A stretch of DNA of 64,000 bases from DUQW01 sp050953825 (GTDB lineage: Bacteria > Bacillota_I > Bacilli_A > Acholeplasmatales > Acholeplasmataceae): contig JBMNNF010000005.1 of the NCBI GenBank assembly GCA_050953825.1, forward strand, positions 62,001 to 126,000, in the 5' to 3' direction. Below the pieces are notes generated by a model that had not been told where the DNA came from, made no database searches, and worked only from the letters and a program-made list of their open reading frames with translations. How positions within the stretch are numbered: the first letter of the stretch is position 1; each line of letters starts with the position of its first letter. Below are positions 34,616-43,478 of this stretch, piece by piece. The translations under genes and the position numbers were made by a program.

Positions 34616-35469
34616 GAAGAAGTTTACTATTTATTCCAAGTAATAATCCAGGAATGTTAGAAACAGCTAAGCTTTTTGGAAGTGACTCAGTAATTTTTGA
34701 TTTAGAAGATTCAGTTAGTGTTAATGAAAAAGATAATGCAAGAAATTTATTAACTTCGTTTTTAAATAATAAAGAAAAGTTGCCTTTAGAAGTAGTGGTG
34801 AGGATTAATGCTAACGATACTCCGTTTTATTTGGACGATTTAAATGAAATTGTCTCCCCAAAAATTGACACAATAATGTTACCTAAAGCTAGTATTGATA
34901 CATTACAGTGTTTAGATAAGGATTTGACTAAGTTAGAAAAAGAAAGAAAAATAACTAAAAAAATAGAAATTATTCCAATTATTGAACTAGCAAGTTCCTT
35001 AATTGAAGTAAATGAAATTGCTAAAATAGCTAGAGTTACTGGCTTATTACTCGGTGGAGAAGATTTATCAAGTGATCTCGAAGTCGTTAGAACGGTAGAA
35101 GGCTTAGAAATTTTATATCCAAGAATGTTAGTTATTATTGCGGCTAAAGCAAATAAAATTGATGCGATTGATACTCCGTTTACTGATGTTTTTGATAATA
35201 ATAGATTAAAAGAAGAGTGTCAGTTCGTTAAAGGAATTGGTATGAATGCGAAAGCGTGTATTCATCCCAATCAAATTGAAGTTGTTAACGAAGTTTTTTC
35301 ACCAACTCAAAAAGAAATTGATTGGGCGAAAAAAGTATTATTAACAACTGCTGAAGCGAAAAAGAAACATCAAGGTGTTTTTAGTTTAGATGGCAAGATG
35401 ATTGATAAACCAGTCATTTTAAGAGCTGAGAAAATTATTGAAAAAGCCAAAAAGTGTCAAATGATATAA
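34612..35469 (+). CDS. citE: Citrate/citramalate lyase beta subunit
   Basis: This 285-residue HpcH/HpaI-type TIM barrel cleaves the (3S)-citryl or citramalyl thioester on the carrier protein, releasing oxaloacetate or pyruvate. The N-terminus RRSLLFIPSNNPGMLETA and the metal/substrate motifs DSVIFDLEDSV (about 24) and LLGGEDLSSDL (about 150) are typical. It overlaps citD by 4 bases and citF by 1. The Clostridium tetanomorphum citramalate lyase is homologous to citrate lyase, so sequence alone does not separate the two. Confidence 0.93.
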   Translation: MRRSLLFIPSNNPGMLETAKLFGSDSVIFDLEDSVSVNEKDNARNLLTSFLNNKEKLPLEVVVRINANDTPFYLDDLNEIVSPKIDTIMLPKASIDTLQCLDKDLTKLEKERKITKKIEIIPIIELASSLIEVNEIAKIARVTGLLLGGEDLSSDLEVVRTVEGLEILYPRMLVIIAAKANKIDAIDTPFTDVFDNNRLKEECQFVKGIGMNAKACIHPNQIEVVNEVFSPTQKEIDWAKKVLLTTAEAKKKHQGVFSLDGKMIDKPVILRAEKIIEKAKKCQMI

Positions 35470-36959
35470 TGAAAAGATTCGAAAATTTTGAAAAATTTAA
35501 ATCAAGTCATAGCTACAAAGACAAGAAAAGAACTTTAATTCCTGAAGTTGTGCGAGAAGGAAAAATTAAGTTTTTTGGTTCTTTGGCTGAAGTCTTCGAC
35601 TATTATCAAATAAAAGATGGGATGACTTTATCGTTTCATCACCATTTGAGAAATGGTGACTATGTTTTAAATTTAGTTAGTGAAGAAGTATTGAAAAGAG
35701 ATCTTAAAAATTTAACGTTCGCTCCTTCTTCAATTTTTCCAAATAATGAAATTTTATCAAAACTAATTGTTAATAAAAATGTAACTAACATTAGAACTAA
35801 TTATATGTCAGGGCCAGTTAGCCAAACCATTCAAAGTGGCCATCTTGATGGCGTATTACTAATGGATACTCACGGTGGTCGGGCTAGAGCGATTGAAGCG
35901 GGCGAAATTATAATTGATATTGCGTTTTTAGCGACGCCACAAGTTGACGAGTTAGGGAATGGTTATGGTGGAGCTGGAAAAAGTTCTTGTGGAACATTAG
36001 GCTATGCGATAAGTGATTTAATGTATGCTAAAAAAGTAGTTTTAGTGACTGATAATTTAGTCAAAATGATTAATCATCCTGATTTTGATGAAAAATATGT
36101 TGATGGTGTGTTAGTAATTGATTCAATCGGCAATAAAGAGGGAATTGTTTCTGGCACCACAAGAATTACAAGAGATCCAATTGGATTATTGATTGCTAGA
36201 AAAACCGCATCAATCATTGCTAAATTAGGGTTTGTGAAAGATGGATTCTCAATACAAACCGGTGCTGGTGGCACTTCATTAGCTGTCGCAAGTTATTTAA
36301 AAGAGATTATGATTAAAAACCAAGTAACTGGTAGTTTTGCCTCCGGTGGAATCACTAGTTATTTTGTTGATTTACTAAACGAAGGACTATTTAAAAATTT
36401 ATATGATGTTCAATGTTTCGATTTAGATGCAGTAAGATCATATGATCAAAATGAAAAGCATTTAAAAATGTCAGCCTCACAGTATGCTAATCCATATGAT
36501 GATCCAATTGTTAATAAATTAGATGTTGTCGTGTTAGGGGCGACGGAAGTTGACTTAAATTTTAATGTCAATGTCACAACTGATTCATTTGGCCAGATTA
36601 TTGGTGGCAGCGGTGGTCATGCTGATACTGCCCATGGTGCTAAAGTTACAATTATTGTCGCTAATTTATTACGTTCACGAATATCTTTAATTAAAAAACG
36701 CGTTTTAACAATTACTACCCCTGGAGAAGATGTTGATATTATTGTTACTGAAAGAGGGGTTGCGGTTAATCCTTTAAGACAAGATATTATTGATAAATTA
36801 ACAAATAGTAATGTTGATTTACTAACAATTGAAGAATTATACAATATAGCACAAGATATTGCTGGTATTCCTGAAACAATTAATTTAAGGAATAAACCAA
36901 TCATTGGAGCCGTGATTTACCGCGATGGCACGTTAATAGACTATTTATATCAAAAATGA
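35469..36959 (+). CDS. citF: Citrate/citramalate lyase alpha subunit
   Basis: This 496-residue CoA-transferase-like subunit swaps the acetyl group on the carrier for citrate or citramalate. It shows LSFHHHLRNGDYVLN near residue 50, GHLDGVLLMDTHGGRARAIE, and the CitF blocks QTGAGGTSLAVASYL and IIGGSGGHADTAHGAKV. I place the start at the ATG at 35469, which overlaps the citE stop as TAATG; an upstream GTG would extend further into citE. Length (usually about 510) is normal. Confidence 0.93.
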   Translation: MKRFENFEKFKSSHSYKDKKRTLIPEVVREGKIKFFGSLAEVFDYYQIKDGMTLSFHHHLRNGDYVLNLVSEEVLKRDLKNLTFAPSSIFPNNEILSKLIVNKNVTNIRTNYMSGPVSQTIQSGHLDGVLLMDTHGGRARAIEAGEIIIDIAFLATPQVDELGNGYGGAGKSSCGTLGYAISDLMYAKKVVLVTDNLVKMINHPDFDEKYVDGVLVIDSIGNKEGIVSGTTRITRDPIGLLIARKTASIIAKLGFVKDGFSIQTGAGGTSLAVASYLKEIMIKNQVTGSFASGGITSYFVDLLNEGLFKNLYDVQCFDLDAVRSYDQNEKHLKMSASQYANPYDDPIVNKLDVVVLGATEVDLNFNVNVTTDSFGQIIGGSGGHADTAHGAKVTIIVANLLRSRISLIKKRVLTITTPGEDVDIIVTERGVAVNPLRQDIIDKLTNSNVDLLTIEELYNIAQDIAGIPETINLRNKPIIGAVIYRDGTLIDYLYQK

Positions 36960-36971
36960 GGTATTTAATTA

Positions 36972-37988
36972 ATGATTGTAAAAAGAGCTTTATTAAAATC
37001 AGAAATTGATAAAATTAAAGATTTTTTACATAAGATGAATTTATCTTGGGATGATGAAATTCTTCATTCATTTTATGTGGAGCACAATCATGAAATTATT
37101 GCAACTGGTTCACGATCCCATCAAGTAATTAAATGTCTAGCAGCAGATAAAAACTGGCAACAACTTAATTTAACGAATTTATTAGTTGATGAAATAACTA
37201 AATCATTTAATGAAGACCAAATCTATCACTACTATGTAGCAACTGAAGTTAAAAATAGTGAAATTTTTAAAAGCTTAGGATTTAGTGAAATTATTCGAAC
37301 TGATATGGTAGTACTATTTGAAAAAGGGATTGATTTGATTAAAGATAAACTAAATCAATTAAAAGTACAATTAGAAAATCATCTTAAGACAAAATTAAAT
37401 AATTTAGATGTTGGTGCTATCGTTATCAATGCTAATCCAATAACTTTGGGTCATTTAAAATTAATTGAAACAGCTAAAAGTAATCATGAAATTTTGATTA
37501 TCTTTTTAGTTGAAGAAGATTCATCATTTTTTTCTTACAAAGAAAGAATGTCACTTTTATACTTGGCTGTTCATCATTTACACAATGTTTTTATTCTTCC
37601 TTCAACTGAGTACTTAGTTTCAAAAATGACCTTTCCTAGTTATTTTTTGAAAGAAAAAACATCTTTAACTGAATATCAAACAATTATTGATACATCAATT
37701 TTTAATAAATATTTTATTCCAATATTTAATATTAGTAAACGATATGTTGGAAACGAAACGAAATCTTATATGACTTCATATAATGAGACACTAAAAAATA
37801 TTTTAAAAGATAAATTAGAATTAATCAATCGCTATCAATTAAATAATGAAGTTATTTCTAGTTCTAAGGTTAGAGAATTAATAAAAAATAATGAAATAGA
37901 AAAAGCACTTGAATATATGCCGAAAACTACTCACGCGTTATTTAAAGAAATAGTAAGGAGTAAGATAAATGGAAAAAATAATTTTTGA
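36972..37988 (+). CDS. citC: [Citrate (pro-3S)-lyase] ligase
   Basis: This 338-residue enzyme acetylates the thiol of the CitD prosthetic group using acetate and ATP, activating the lyase. An N-terminal GNAT-like domain (about 1-120) precedes a nucleotidyltransferase domain whose NANPITLGHLKLIETA holds the HxGH-like signature as TLGHLK. SSKVRELI near the end corresponds to the second family motif. It overlaps the CitX-CitG fusion gene by 20 bases, so they are coupled. Confidence 0.93.
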   Translation: MIVKRALLKSEIDKIKDFLHKMNLSWDDEILHSFYVEHNHEIIATGSRSHQVIKCLAADKNWQQLNLTNLLVDEITKSFNEDQIYHYYVATEVKNSEIFKSLGFSEIIRTDMVVLFEKGIDLIKDKLNQLKVQLENHLKTKLNNLDVGAIVINANPITLGHLKLIETAKSNHEILIIFLVEEDSSFFSYKERMSLLYLAVHHLHNVFILPSTEYLVSKMTFPSYFLKEKTSLTEYQTIIDTSIFNKYFIPIFNISKRYVGNETKSYMTSYNETLKNILKDKLELINRYQLNNEVISSSKVRELIKNNEIEKALEYMPKTTHALFKEIVRSKINGKNNF

Positions 37989-39219
37989 AAGAGAGTCATA
38001 CTATCAAAATATTTTTGACAATTTAAAGGATTATGACGTTTGTATTAATCTATCGGTTAACGGACCAGGTAATTCAAAATACTCAAATGAGGCCAAACTT
38101 CTAATTTCTTATTTTGACAAACTAATTGATTATTACTATTTAAAAAAAGAAGTTAGTAACACGGCCCAAGGTTTACAAATTACATATTATCTAAAAGATG
38201 TTACTGCTAAAGAAGTTAAAGAAGAAATGGTCAAATTAGAAGATAATCATCCGTTAGGACGGTTTATTGATCTTGATGTGTTTGAGCGTGATAATCCAGT
38301 TAGTTTATCACGCAATCGGTTAAGAAAATGTTATTTATGTGATGAACCAGCTTTTGTCTGTCAAAGAAATCGAACTCATCGATTAACTGATTTAGAAATT
38401 TATTTTAAGCGCGAAGTTTTAAACTTTTTAGGTGAAGAAATTAGTCGTCTTGTTGAAAAAAGTATTTTATTAGAGTTAAATCTACACCCTAAATTTGGAC
38501 TAGTTACACCGTACACCAGTGGTTCACATTATGATATGAACTACGATTTAATGTTAAAAGGAGCGAAGTCAATTATTCCATTTTTAAGAGAAATGTTTAA
38601 AGCTGTACCACGAATTACTAATCCTTTGGAATTGATTATTAACAATCAAGTAATAGGTGTGATCGCTGAAAAACAAATGCTGAAAGCGACTAACGGAGTT
38701 AATTGCTATAAAGGATTAATCTATAATTTAGGGGTGTTAATAACAGCTAGCACATTTGCCATTATTAATTTAGAAGATTATGATTATACATATATCTTCG
38801 CTAAAGAAATGGCAAAAGAGACATTTAATCAAAACGACTTTAATACATATGGTGAGAAAGTCTATCAAAAATATAGTTTTGGTGGAATTAGAGAAGAGGC
38901 AATGTCGGGTTTTCCGAGTGTCCAAAAAGTCTTACCGTTACTTGATAATTTTGAAGACAAAACATTACTTAAAGCTTTAGTTAAATTAATTATCAAAACT
39001 AATGATACAGTATTATTAAAAAGGAGTGGGTCATTGGATAATTTAAAACAAATCAAAAAGAAATTTAAATCACTTAATATTGATGATATGGATGAAGTTA
39101 ATGAGTTGAGTGATTATTGCATAGAAAACAATTTAAGTTTTGGTGGATCAGCTGATTTACTGACAACATCTATCTATTTGAAGAAGATGCAGGAAATATT
39201 TAGTTTTATACAATTATAA
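37969..39219 (+). CDS. citXG: CitX-CitG fusion: holo-carrier synthesis for citrate/citramalate lyase
   Basis: This 416-residue protein joins two enzymes. The N-terminal part (about 1-150) is CitX, which transfers the phosphoribosyl-dephospho-CoA group to CitD: HPLGRFIDLDVF, LSRNRLRKCYLCDEPAFVC and QRNRTH are its signature. The C-terminal part (about 160-410) is CitG, triphosphoribosyl-dephospho-CoA synthase, with HPKFGLVTPYTSGSHYDMNYDLM and, near the end, GGIREEAMSGFPSV and NLSFGGSADLL. Such fusions are known in other bacteria. It completes a full self-maturing lyase set, so the complex is probably active. Confidence 0.93.
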   Translation: MEKIIFERESYYQNIFDNLKDYDVCINLSVNGPGNSKYSNEAKLLISYFDKLIDYYYLKKEVSNTAQGLQITYYLKDVTAKEVKEEMVKLEDNHPLGRFIDLDVFERDNPVSLSRNRLRKCYLCDEPAFVCQRNRTHRLTDLEIYFKREVLNFLGEEISRLVEKSILLELNLHPKFGLVTPYTSGSHYDMNYDLMLKGAKSIIPFLREMFKAVPRITNPLELIINNQVIGVIAEKQMLKATNGVNCYKGLIYNLGVLITASTFAIINLEDYDYTYIFAKEMAKETFNQNDFNTYGEKVYQKYSFGGIREEAMSGFPSVQKVLPLLDNFEDKTLLKALVKLIIKTNDTVLLKRSGSLDNLKQIKKKFKSLNIDDMDEVNELSDYCIENNLSFGGSADLLTTSIYLKKMQEIFSFIQL

Positions 39220-39236
39220 TTTATAGGAGGGATATT

Positions 39237-40115
39237 ATGAAAAAATTTAGAAAAATCTTAATTGTATTATTAATTATTTTTGGTGGTTTCTATTTAGTTG
39301 GTTGTGAGAAAAACGAAGATAAAAAACAAGTAGAAACAATCGTTAATGAAATTTTCGAAAACAACAACAGCATTTTCATCAGTGAGGGTACCGATGGCAA
39401 CATTCTTTTTAATTATGACGCTTTAGCTGGGGTTAATTTGTTAAACAAGAACGGATATAAATTTGATTTAACGAAAATTGTATCGAAAGATAAAGTATCA
39501 AATTACTTAAATTCCGCAGTTATTAATGGTGAAGGCGATGCCTTTAAGTTATTACAACTAGCTCGGGCTTATGGCTTGCCTATTCCAGAGTCGATTAAAA
39601 ATTTTACGCGAGATTTAGCAAGCGTCAGTTCATTTTATTCATATCCAATGGCGTTAACTTTAATTAATACATTCAACAATAATCAAACTCTATTAACAAC
39701 AATTTTAGCTGACATTCCTACAGTTCATACGAATGAATGGTTTGATGCTGATACAGCTGCATTTATTTTGGCAACATCAACAACACATGAAGTCAACAAG
39801 AGTGGATTATATGAAGTAATTGAATCGAAGATTACTCCAAATGGTGTTAAATCATGGGATGATAATCCTGGTGCATCATCAACGGCAATGGTAATTATTG
39901 CCTACACATCAAATAAGGTATCTTTGACATATGATAATGGAACTAATTTGCTACATGCTTTATTGAATTTTTATGATAATCAAAAACATGGATTCAAAGC
40001 GAATGCTGCAGCTGAAGATGTGGATTTGATGTTTGCTACACCTCAAAGCTTTGCGGCACTTGCAATATATTTAGCAAGTTTAAAATCTAAAAAAGCTCCT
40101 AATTTATACTATTAA
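39237..40115 (+). CDS. Lipoprotein with alpha/alpha-barrel, intrinsic-factor/transcobalamin-like
   Basis: This 292-residue lipoprotein (lipobox YLVGC) is mostly helical with repeated paired-helix motifs of the terpenoid cyclase/prenyltransferase alpha6/alpha6-barrel class: ADTAAFILATSTTHE (about 180), GASSTAMVIIAYTSN (about 215) and ATPQSFAALAIYLASL near the end. In animal intrinsic factor and transcobalamin such a barrel is followed by a DUF4430-type beta domain; here that domain is the next gene. A cobalamin-capture role is inferred from this pairing, the ECF S-component, the adenosyltransferase and the B12-dependent mutase upstream. An SD TAGGAGGG precedes the ATG. I cannot exclude another ligand. 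Confidence 0.65.
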   Translation: MKKFRKILIVLLIIFGGFYLVGCEKNEDKKQVETIVNEIFENNNSIFISEGTDGNILFNYDALAGVNLLNKNGYKFDLTKIVSKDKVSNYLNSAVINGEGDAFKLLQLARAYGLPIPESIKNFTRDLASVSSFYSYPMALTLINTFNNNQTLLTTILADIPTVHTNEWFDADTAAFILATSTTHEVNKSGLYEVIESKITPNGVKSWDDNPGASSTAMVIIAYTSNKVSLTYDNGTNLLHALLNFYDNQKHGFKANAAAEDVDLMFATPQSFAALAIYLASLKSKKAPNLYY

Positions 40116-40117
40116 AG

Positions 40118-40522
40118 TTGAATAAAAGAAATCTTATTATTAAAATTATTTCATCAATTATTGCGCTAGGTTTAATTATAACCTCTTTTGTCTTTTTATC
40201 CAAGCGAGAAGAGGCAAAACATAGCGGAACGATTACGGTTGAGTTAATTGATATTGATAATACGCTGTTATCAACGGATGAAATTAATTTTAAAAAAGGA
40301 GATACACTTTTAGGACTATTAGAAGCCAATTATGAAGTTGAGTATCAAATGGAGACCTTTGGTGCGTTTATCATAAGAATTGGCGATTTATATGCACCTA
40401 ATCGATTTGAAACATTTATTAAAATAGAAGTCAATGGTGTTATGTCATCTGTTGGTGTTAGTAGTATCAAATTAGTTGATCAAATGAGAATAACCTTCAG
40501 GTTGACAAAGGTGGACACTTAA
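40118..40522 (+). CDS. Membrane-anchored DUF4430-type (transcobalamin C-terminal-like) domain protein
   Basis: This 134-residue protein has an N-terminal hydrophobic anchor (about 8-28) and an external domain (about 38-132). Its pattern, TVELIDIDNTLLSTDEINF, then KKGDTLLGLLEANYEVE, then FIKIEVNGVMSSVGVSSI and QMRITFRL, fits the DUF4430 beta domain found after the barrel in transcobalamin-like proteins. It starts at TTG, 2 bases after the barrel gene, with little SD, which suggests translational coupling. It probably forms the second half of a two-part cobalamin-binding protein. The family call is from pattern recognition, not a search. Confidence 0.65.
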   Translation: MNKRNLIIKIISSIIALGLIITSFVFLSKREEAKHSGTITVELIDIDNTLLSTDEINFKKGDTLLGLLEANYEVEYQMETFGAFIIRIGDLYAPNRFETFIKIEVNGVMSSVGVSSIKLVDQMRITFRLTKVDT

Positions 40523-40523
40523 T

Positions 40524-41060
40524 ATGAAAAATAGCGAAAAGACCAAAAGATTAGTTACTATCTCTATTTTAACCGCGATATTATTTGTTCAAGAACAAAT
40601 ATTAACGCCAATACCGAATGTTCAATTAACGTTTCTGTTAATTATTTTGTATTGTAAAACGTTTAATTATGTTGAATCGGTATTGATGATAACCGTTCAT
40701 GTAATATTAGACAATTTATTAATGGGATCGTTTAACTTGACAGTAATGCCATTTATGTATCTTGGATATTTAGTGATTCCAATTACCTTAAAAACAATTT
40801 TTAAAAAAGTAGAATCGCCATTAGGATTAGCAATTCTTAGCATTTTATATTCTTTAATTTACTCTTGGATATTTTTTATTCCAGCGATATTAATATTAGA
40901 AATTCCATTTTGGACGTATCTAATTCAAGATATACCATTTGAAATAATTTTAGCAGCTTCTAGTTTTCTATCAGTTTTATGGTTATATCGTCCTTTAAAA
41001 AGAGTTCTTGATTCACATCTTGGATCAAAACCAATAATTAATGATGAAAGTGGTGAATAG
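40524..41060 (+). CDS. ECF transporter S-component, probably for cobalamin
   Basis: This 178-residue integral membrane protein has about six hydrophobic segments and an N-terminal basic patch followed by TISILTAILFVQEQILTPI, as in S-components of energy-coupling-factor transporters, which bind the vitamin and use a shared EcfA/A'/T module. No EcfA/T genes are in the window, consistent with a group II transporter. It lies between a transcobalamin-like pair and the corrinoid adenosyltransferase, so cobalamin (CbrT-like) is the likely substrate. Confidence 0.75.
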   Translation: MKNSEKTKRLVTISILTAILFVQEQILTPIPNVQLTFLLIILYCKTFNYVESVLMITVHVILDNLLMGSFNLTVMPFMYLGYLVIPITLKTIFKKVESPLGLAILSILYSLIYSWIFFIPAILILEIPFWTYLIQDIPFEIILAASSFLSVLWLYRPLKRVLDSHLGSKPIINDESGE

Positions 41061-41061
41061 T

Positions 41062-41577
41062 ATGGAAAAAGGTTATATACATGTTTATACTGGTAATGGT
41101 AAAGGTAAGACAACTGCCTGTTTTGGGTTAGCTTTAAGAGCGAGTGGCGCTGGGAAAAGAGTCTTTATTGGCCAATTTATGAAAGGCATGCCCGATTCGG
41201 CATTTAAGAGTTTTGAAAAAATCGATAATATTGATATTAAGATGTTTGGCGCTGCGCAATTTGTTGGTAATAATCCGAAATATACTGACATTACTAAAGC
41301 TAAAGAAGGGTATGAATATTCATTAAAAGTTTTGAAATCTAATGAATATGATGTTGTAATATTAGATGAATTAAATCTAACTTTTGTTACGGAATTAATT
41401 ACTGAAGAAGAATTTAACGAGTTAATTGCCGCTAAACCAGAAGCCACCGAATTAATTATTACCGGAAGATATGCGCCTGATTTTGTGAAAGAGGCCGCTG
41501 ATTTAGTAACTGAAATGAGAGATGTCAAACATTACTATCGCGATGGAGTTTTAGCAAGAAGAGGGATTGACTTTTAA
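41062..41577 (+). CDS. cobA: Corrinoid (cob(I)alamin) adenosyltransferase, CobA/BtuR/CobO type
   Basis: This 171-residue enzyme transfers the adenosyl group of ATP to reduced corrinoid, making adenosylcobalamin. The N-terminal P-loop YTGNGKGKTTACFGLALRA and the segments VILDELNLTF and ELIITGRYAPDFVKEAADLVTEM are hallmarks of the CobA family; the end HYYRDGVLARRGIDF is also typical. I take the ATG at 41062, one base after the S-component stop. It makes the cofactor needed by glutamate mutase from imported B12, which explains its place at the end of this island. Confidence 0.95.
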   Translation: MEKGYIHVYTGNGKGKTTACFGLALRASGAGKRVFIGQFMKGMPDSAFKSFEKIDNIDIKMFGAAQFVGNNPKYTDITKAKEGYEYSLKVLKSNEYDVVILDELNLTFVTELITEEEFNELIAAKPEATELIITGRYAPDFVKEAADLVTEMRDVKHYYRDGVLARRGIDF

Positions 41578-41599
41578 TTAAATAATAAATTTATTACAA

Positions 41600-41662
41600 A
41601 AGATTTTCATAAAAAAATCACCAAAGAAAAGACTTTGGTGATTAAACATGAAAATCTTTTTT
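41600..41662. terminator. Nested bidirectional terminator between cobA and RNase J genes
   Basis: An inner stem ATCACCAAAG/CTTTGGTGAT (41617-41626 and 41633-41642) is enclosed by an outer stem AAGATTTTCAT/ATGAAAATCTT (41600-41610 and 41647-41657). The plus strand has a T-run after the outer stem and the minus strand has one after the inner stem (A-run 41610-41617), so each direction can use a different stem of the same structure. Confidence 0.85.
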
Positions 41663-43356
41663 TATTCAATGACGTCAAAATTTCTAATAATTGGAATAAT
41701 CATTGGTTTGCGTTGGGTGATATCATATATCTTATCTAATAAATAGTCAGAAAGTTTATTTTTAAATTCGTTTTCACTAATTAATTTGTCGTTATCAAAT
41801 ACGTTTAGAACAAATTTTTTAGTATCTTCAGCTAAAGCTTCAGTTAACGCTTCATTACCTTTCATATAGATAAAACCACGAGAAATAATCGTAGGATCGG
41901 TAATGATTTTCTTTTGTGCTGTATCAACAGTAATAACTACAGCAAACATTCCATCATCACTTAATAATTTTCTTTCTCGAATAACATTGTTCGAGATATC
42001 GCCAATGCCGGTGCCATCAACATAAACATCGCCAGCTTGAACTCGACCAGCCAATCTAATATTATCACTAGATACTGCTGCAACATCGCCATTATCCATA
42101 ATTAAAATATTATCTGGATTAACACCGACATCAATCGCTAAATCACGATGGAATTTTAGCATGCGGTGTTCACCATGAACTGGAATAAAATATTTTGGTT
42201 TAGTTAAGGTTAACATTAATTTTAAATCATATTGATTACCATGGCCTGATGTATGCGTGTCAGCTAAAGGGCCATGAGTAATCACTTCAGCACCAATTCT
42301 AAATAGGGCGTTTATTGTTCGGTTAATTGGTTCTTGATTACCTGGAATTGGTGATGATGAGAAAATGACAGTATCACCTGGAATCGCTTTAATGTAACGG
42401 TGAGAACCAGCAGCGATTCGGCTTAATACGGCTAATGGTTCGCCTTGAGAACCGGTACATAAAATAGTCAGCTTTTCCGGTGGGATGCGGTTGATATCAC
42501 TCGGTTTCACAAAGATATCTTCTGGAGCTTGAATGTAGCCTGATTGAAGACCAATTTCAATCGCATTTTCCATTGATCTACCAACAACTGATACTTGCCT
42601 ATTTGATAAAATTGAAGCGTCAATAATTTGTTGCATCCGGTAGATATTAGAAGCGAATGTCGCAATAATGATTCTTCCCTTAATGTTATAAAATAATTCG
42701 TTAATTGATTCGCCAATCGCTTTTTCGGATTGAATTGGTTCATCACGTTCGGCATTAGTTGAATCAGATAGAAGAAGTAACATTCCTTCTTCACTCATTT
42801 GCGATAACTTTTGATATTCAGCTCCTGGGCCTTCAGGAGTTAAATCAATTTTAAAATCACCAGTATGGAAAATGTATCCTTGTGGTGTTTTAAAGGCAAT
42901 ACCATGCATATCAGGTATGGAGTGATTGAGACGAACAAAGCTCACTTCAACTCCTGGAAAATTATATTTATAATGTGATTTATAGTCTTCAATTTTCGGA
43001 GGTTTAATATCAGTAAATTCACCCAGTTTCGCTTTAATTAAACTGACGGCGAACCCACTAGCATAAATTTTTGGAATCTCAATTTTTCTTAATAAGTAAG
43101 GAATACCACCAATATGGTCTTCGTGACCATGCGTAATAAAAAGACCAACGATTCTTTCTTGATTTTCTTCTAAAAAAGTAAAGTCAGGTAAAACATAATC
43201 AATGCCTAGTAGATGAGCATCAGGGAACATAATCCCACAATCAACTAAAAAGATTTGATTATTAATATCAAATACATACAAATTCTTCCCTACTTCACCT
43301 AAACCACCTAATGCTAAAATTCCGATTTCATCGGTTTTAAGTAAAGAATTTTTCAT
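41662..43356 (-). CDS. rnjA: Ribonuclease J
   Basis: This 564-residue metallo-beta-lactamase/beta-CASP nuclease carries 5'-3' exonuclease and endonuclease activities in mRNA decay and rRNA maturation. The zinc motif THGHEDHIGG is near residue 75, SDSTNAERD and the beta-CASP segment RIIIATFASNIYRMQQII follow, and FIPVHGEHRMLKFH carries the late histidine. Length (about 555) is normal. It is transcribed from its own promoter toward a terminator shared with cobA. Whether it is J1 or J2 cannot be decided. Confidence 0.95.
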   Translation of the reverse strand: MKNSLLKTDEIGILALGGLGEVGKNLYVFDINNQIFLVDCGIMFPDAHLLGIDYVLPDFTFLEENQERIVGLFITHGHEDHIGGIPYLLRKIEIPKIYASGFAVSLIKAKLGEFTDIKPPKIEDYKSHYKYNFPGVEVSFVRLNHSIPDMHGIAFKTPQGYIFHTGDFKIDLTPEGPGAEYQKLSQMSEEGMLLLLSDSTNAERDEPIQSEKAIGESINELFYNIKGRIIIATFASNIYRMQQIIDASILSNRQVSVVGRSMENAIEIGLQSGYIQAPEDIFVKPSDINRIPPEKLTILCTGSQGEPLAVLSRIAAGSHRYIKAIPGDTVIFSSSPIPGNQEPINRTINALFRIGAEVITHGPLADTHTSGHGNQYDLKLMLTLTKPKYFIPVHGEHRMLKFHRDLAIDVGVNPDNILIMDNGDVAAVSSDNIRLAGRVQAGDVYVDGTGIGDISNNVIRERKLLSDDGMFAVVITVDTAQKKIITDPTIISRGFIYMKGNEALTEALAEDTKKFVLNVFDNDKLISENEFKNKLSDYLLDKIYDITQRKPMIIPIIRNFDVIE

Positions 43357-43390
43357 TTAATTCCCCCAATAACGTGTTTTTGTTACTTAT

Positions 43391-43399
43391 ATTTTATCA
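43391..43399 (-). promoter_or_regulatory. Extended -10 promoter of rnjA
   Basis: The minus strand reads TGATAAAAT about 35 bases before the rnjA ATG, with GGGGGAA as SD. The -35 region is weak (TTCCAA at 17 bases). Confidence 0.45.
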
Positions 43400-43453
43400 A
43401 ATATATTTAATAATTGGAAATAATAAGCGAACTATCGAATCAATAAAAGGATA

Positions 43454-43462
43454 TGGTATAAT
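43454..43462 (+). promoter_or_regulatory. Extended -10 promoter of the HAD phosphatase gene
   Basis: TGGTATAAT, an extended -10 element, lies 17 bases before the ATG at 43479, with AGGTG as SD between. Confidence 0.55.
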
Positions 43463-43478
43463 TAAGATAGGTGAAAAA

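Noticed and set aside
35454..35468. GTG start of citF five codons upstream of the chosen ATG
   Set aside because: The ATG at 35469 overlaps the citE stop as TAATG, the usual coupling, and gives a normal N-terminus.
34358..39219. Citrate fermentation operon
   Set aside because: No citrate carrier, oxaloacetate decarboxylase or CitAB-type regulator is nearby, and the genes follow mal; citramalate is the better substrate guess, though not proven.
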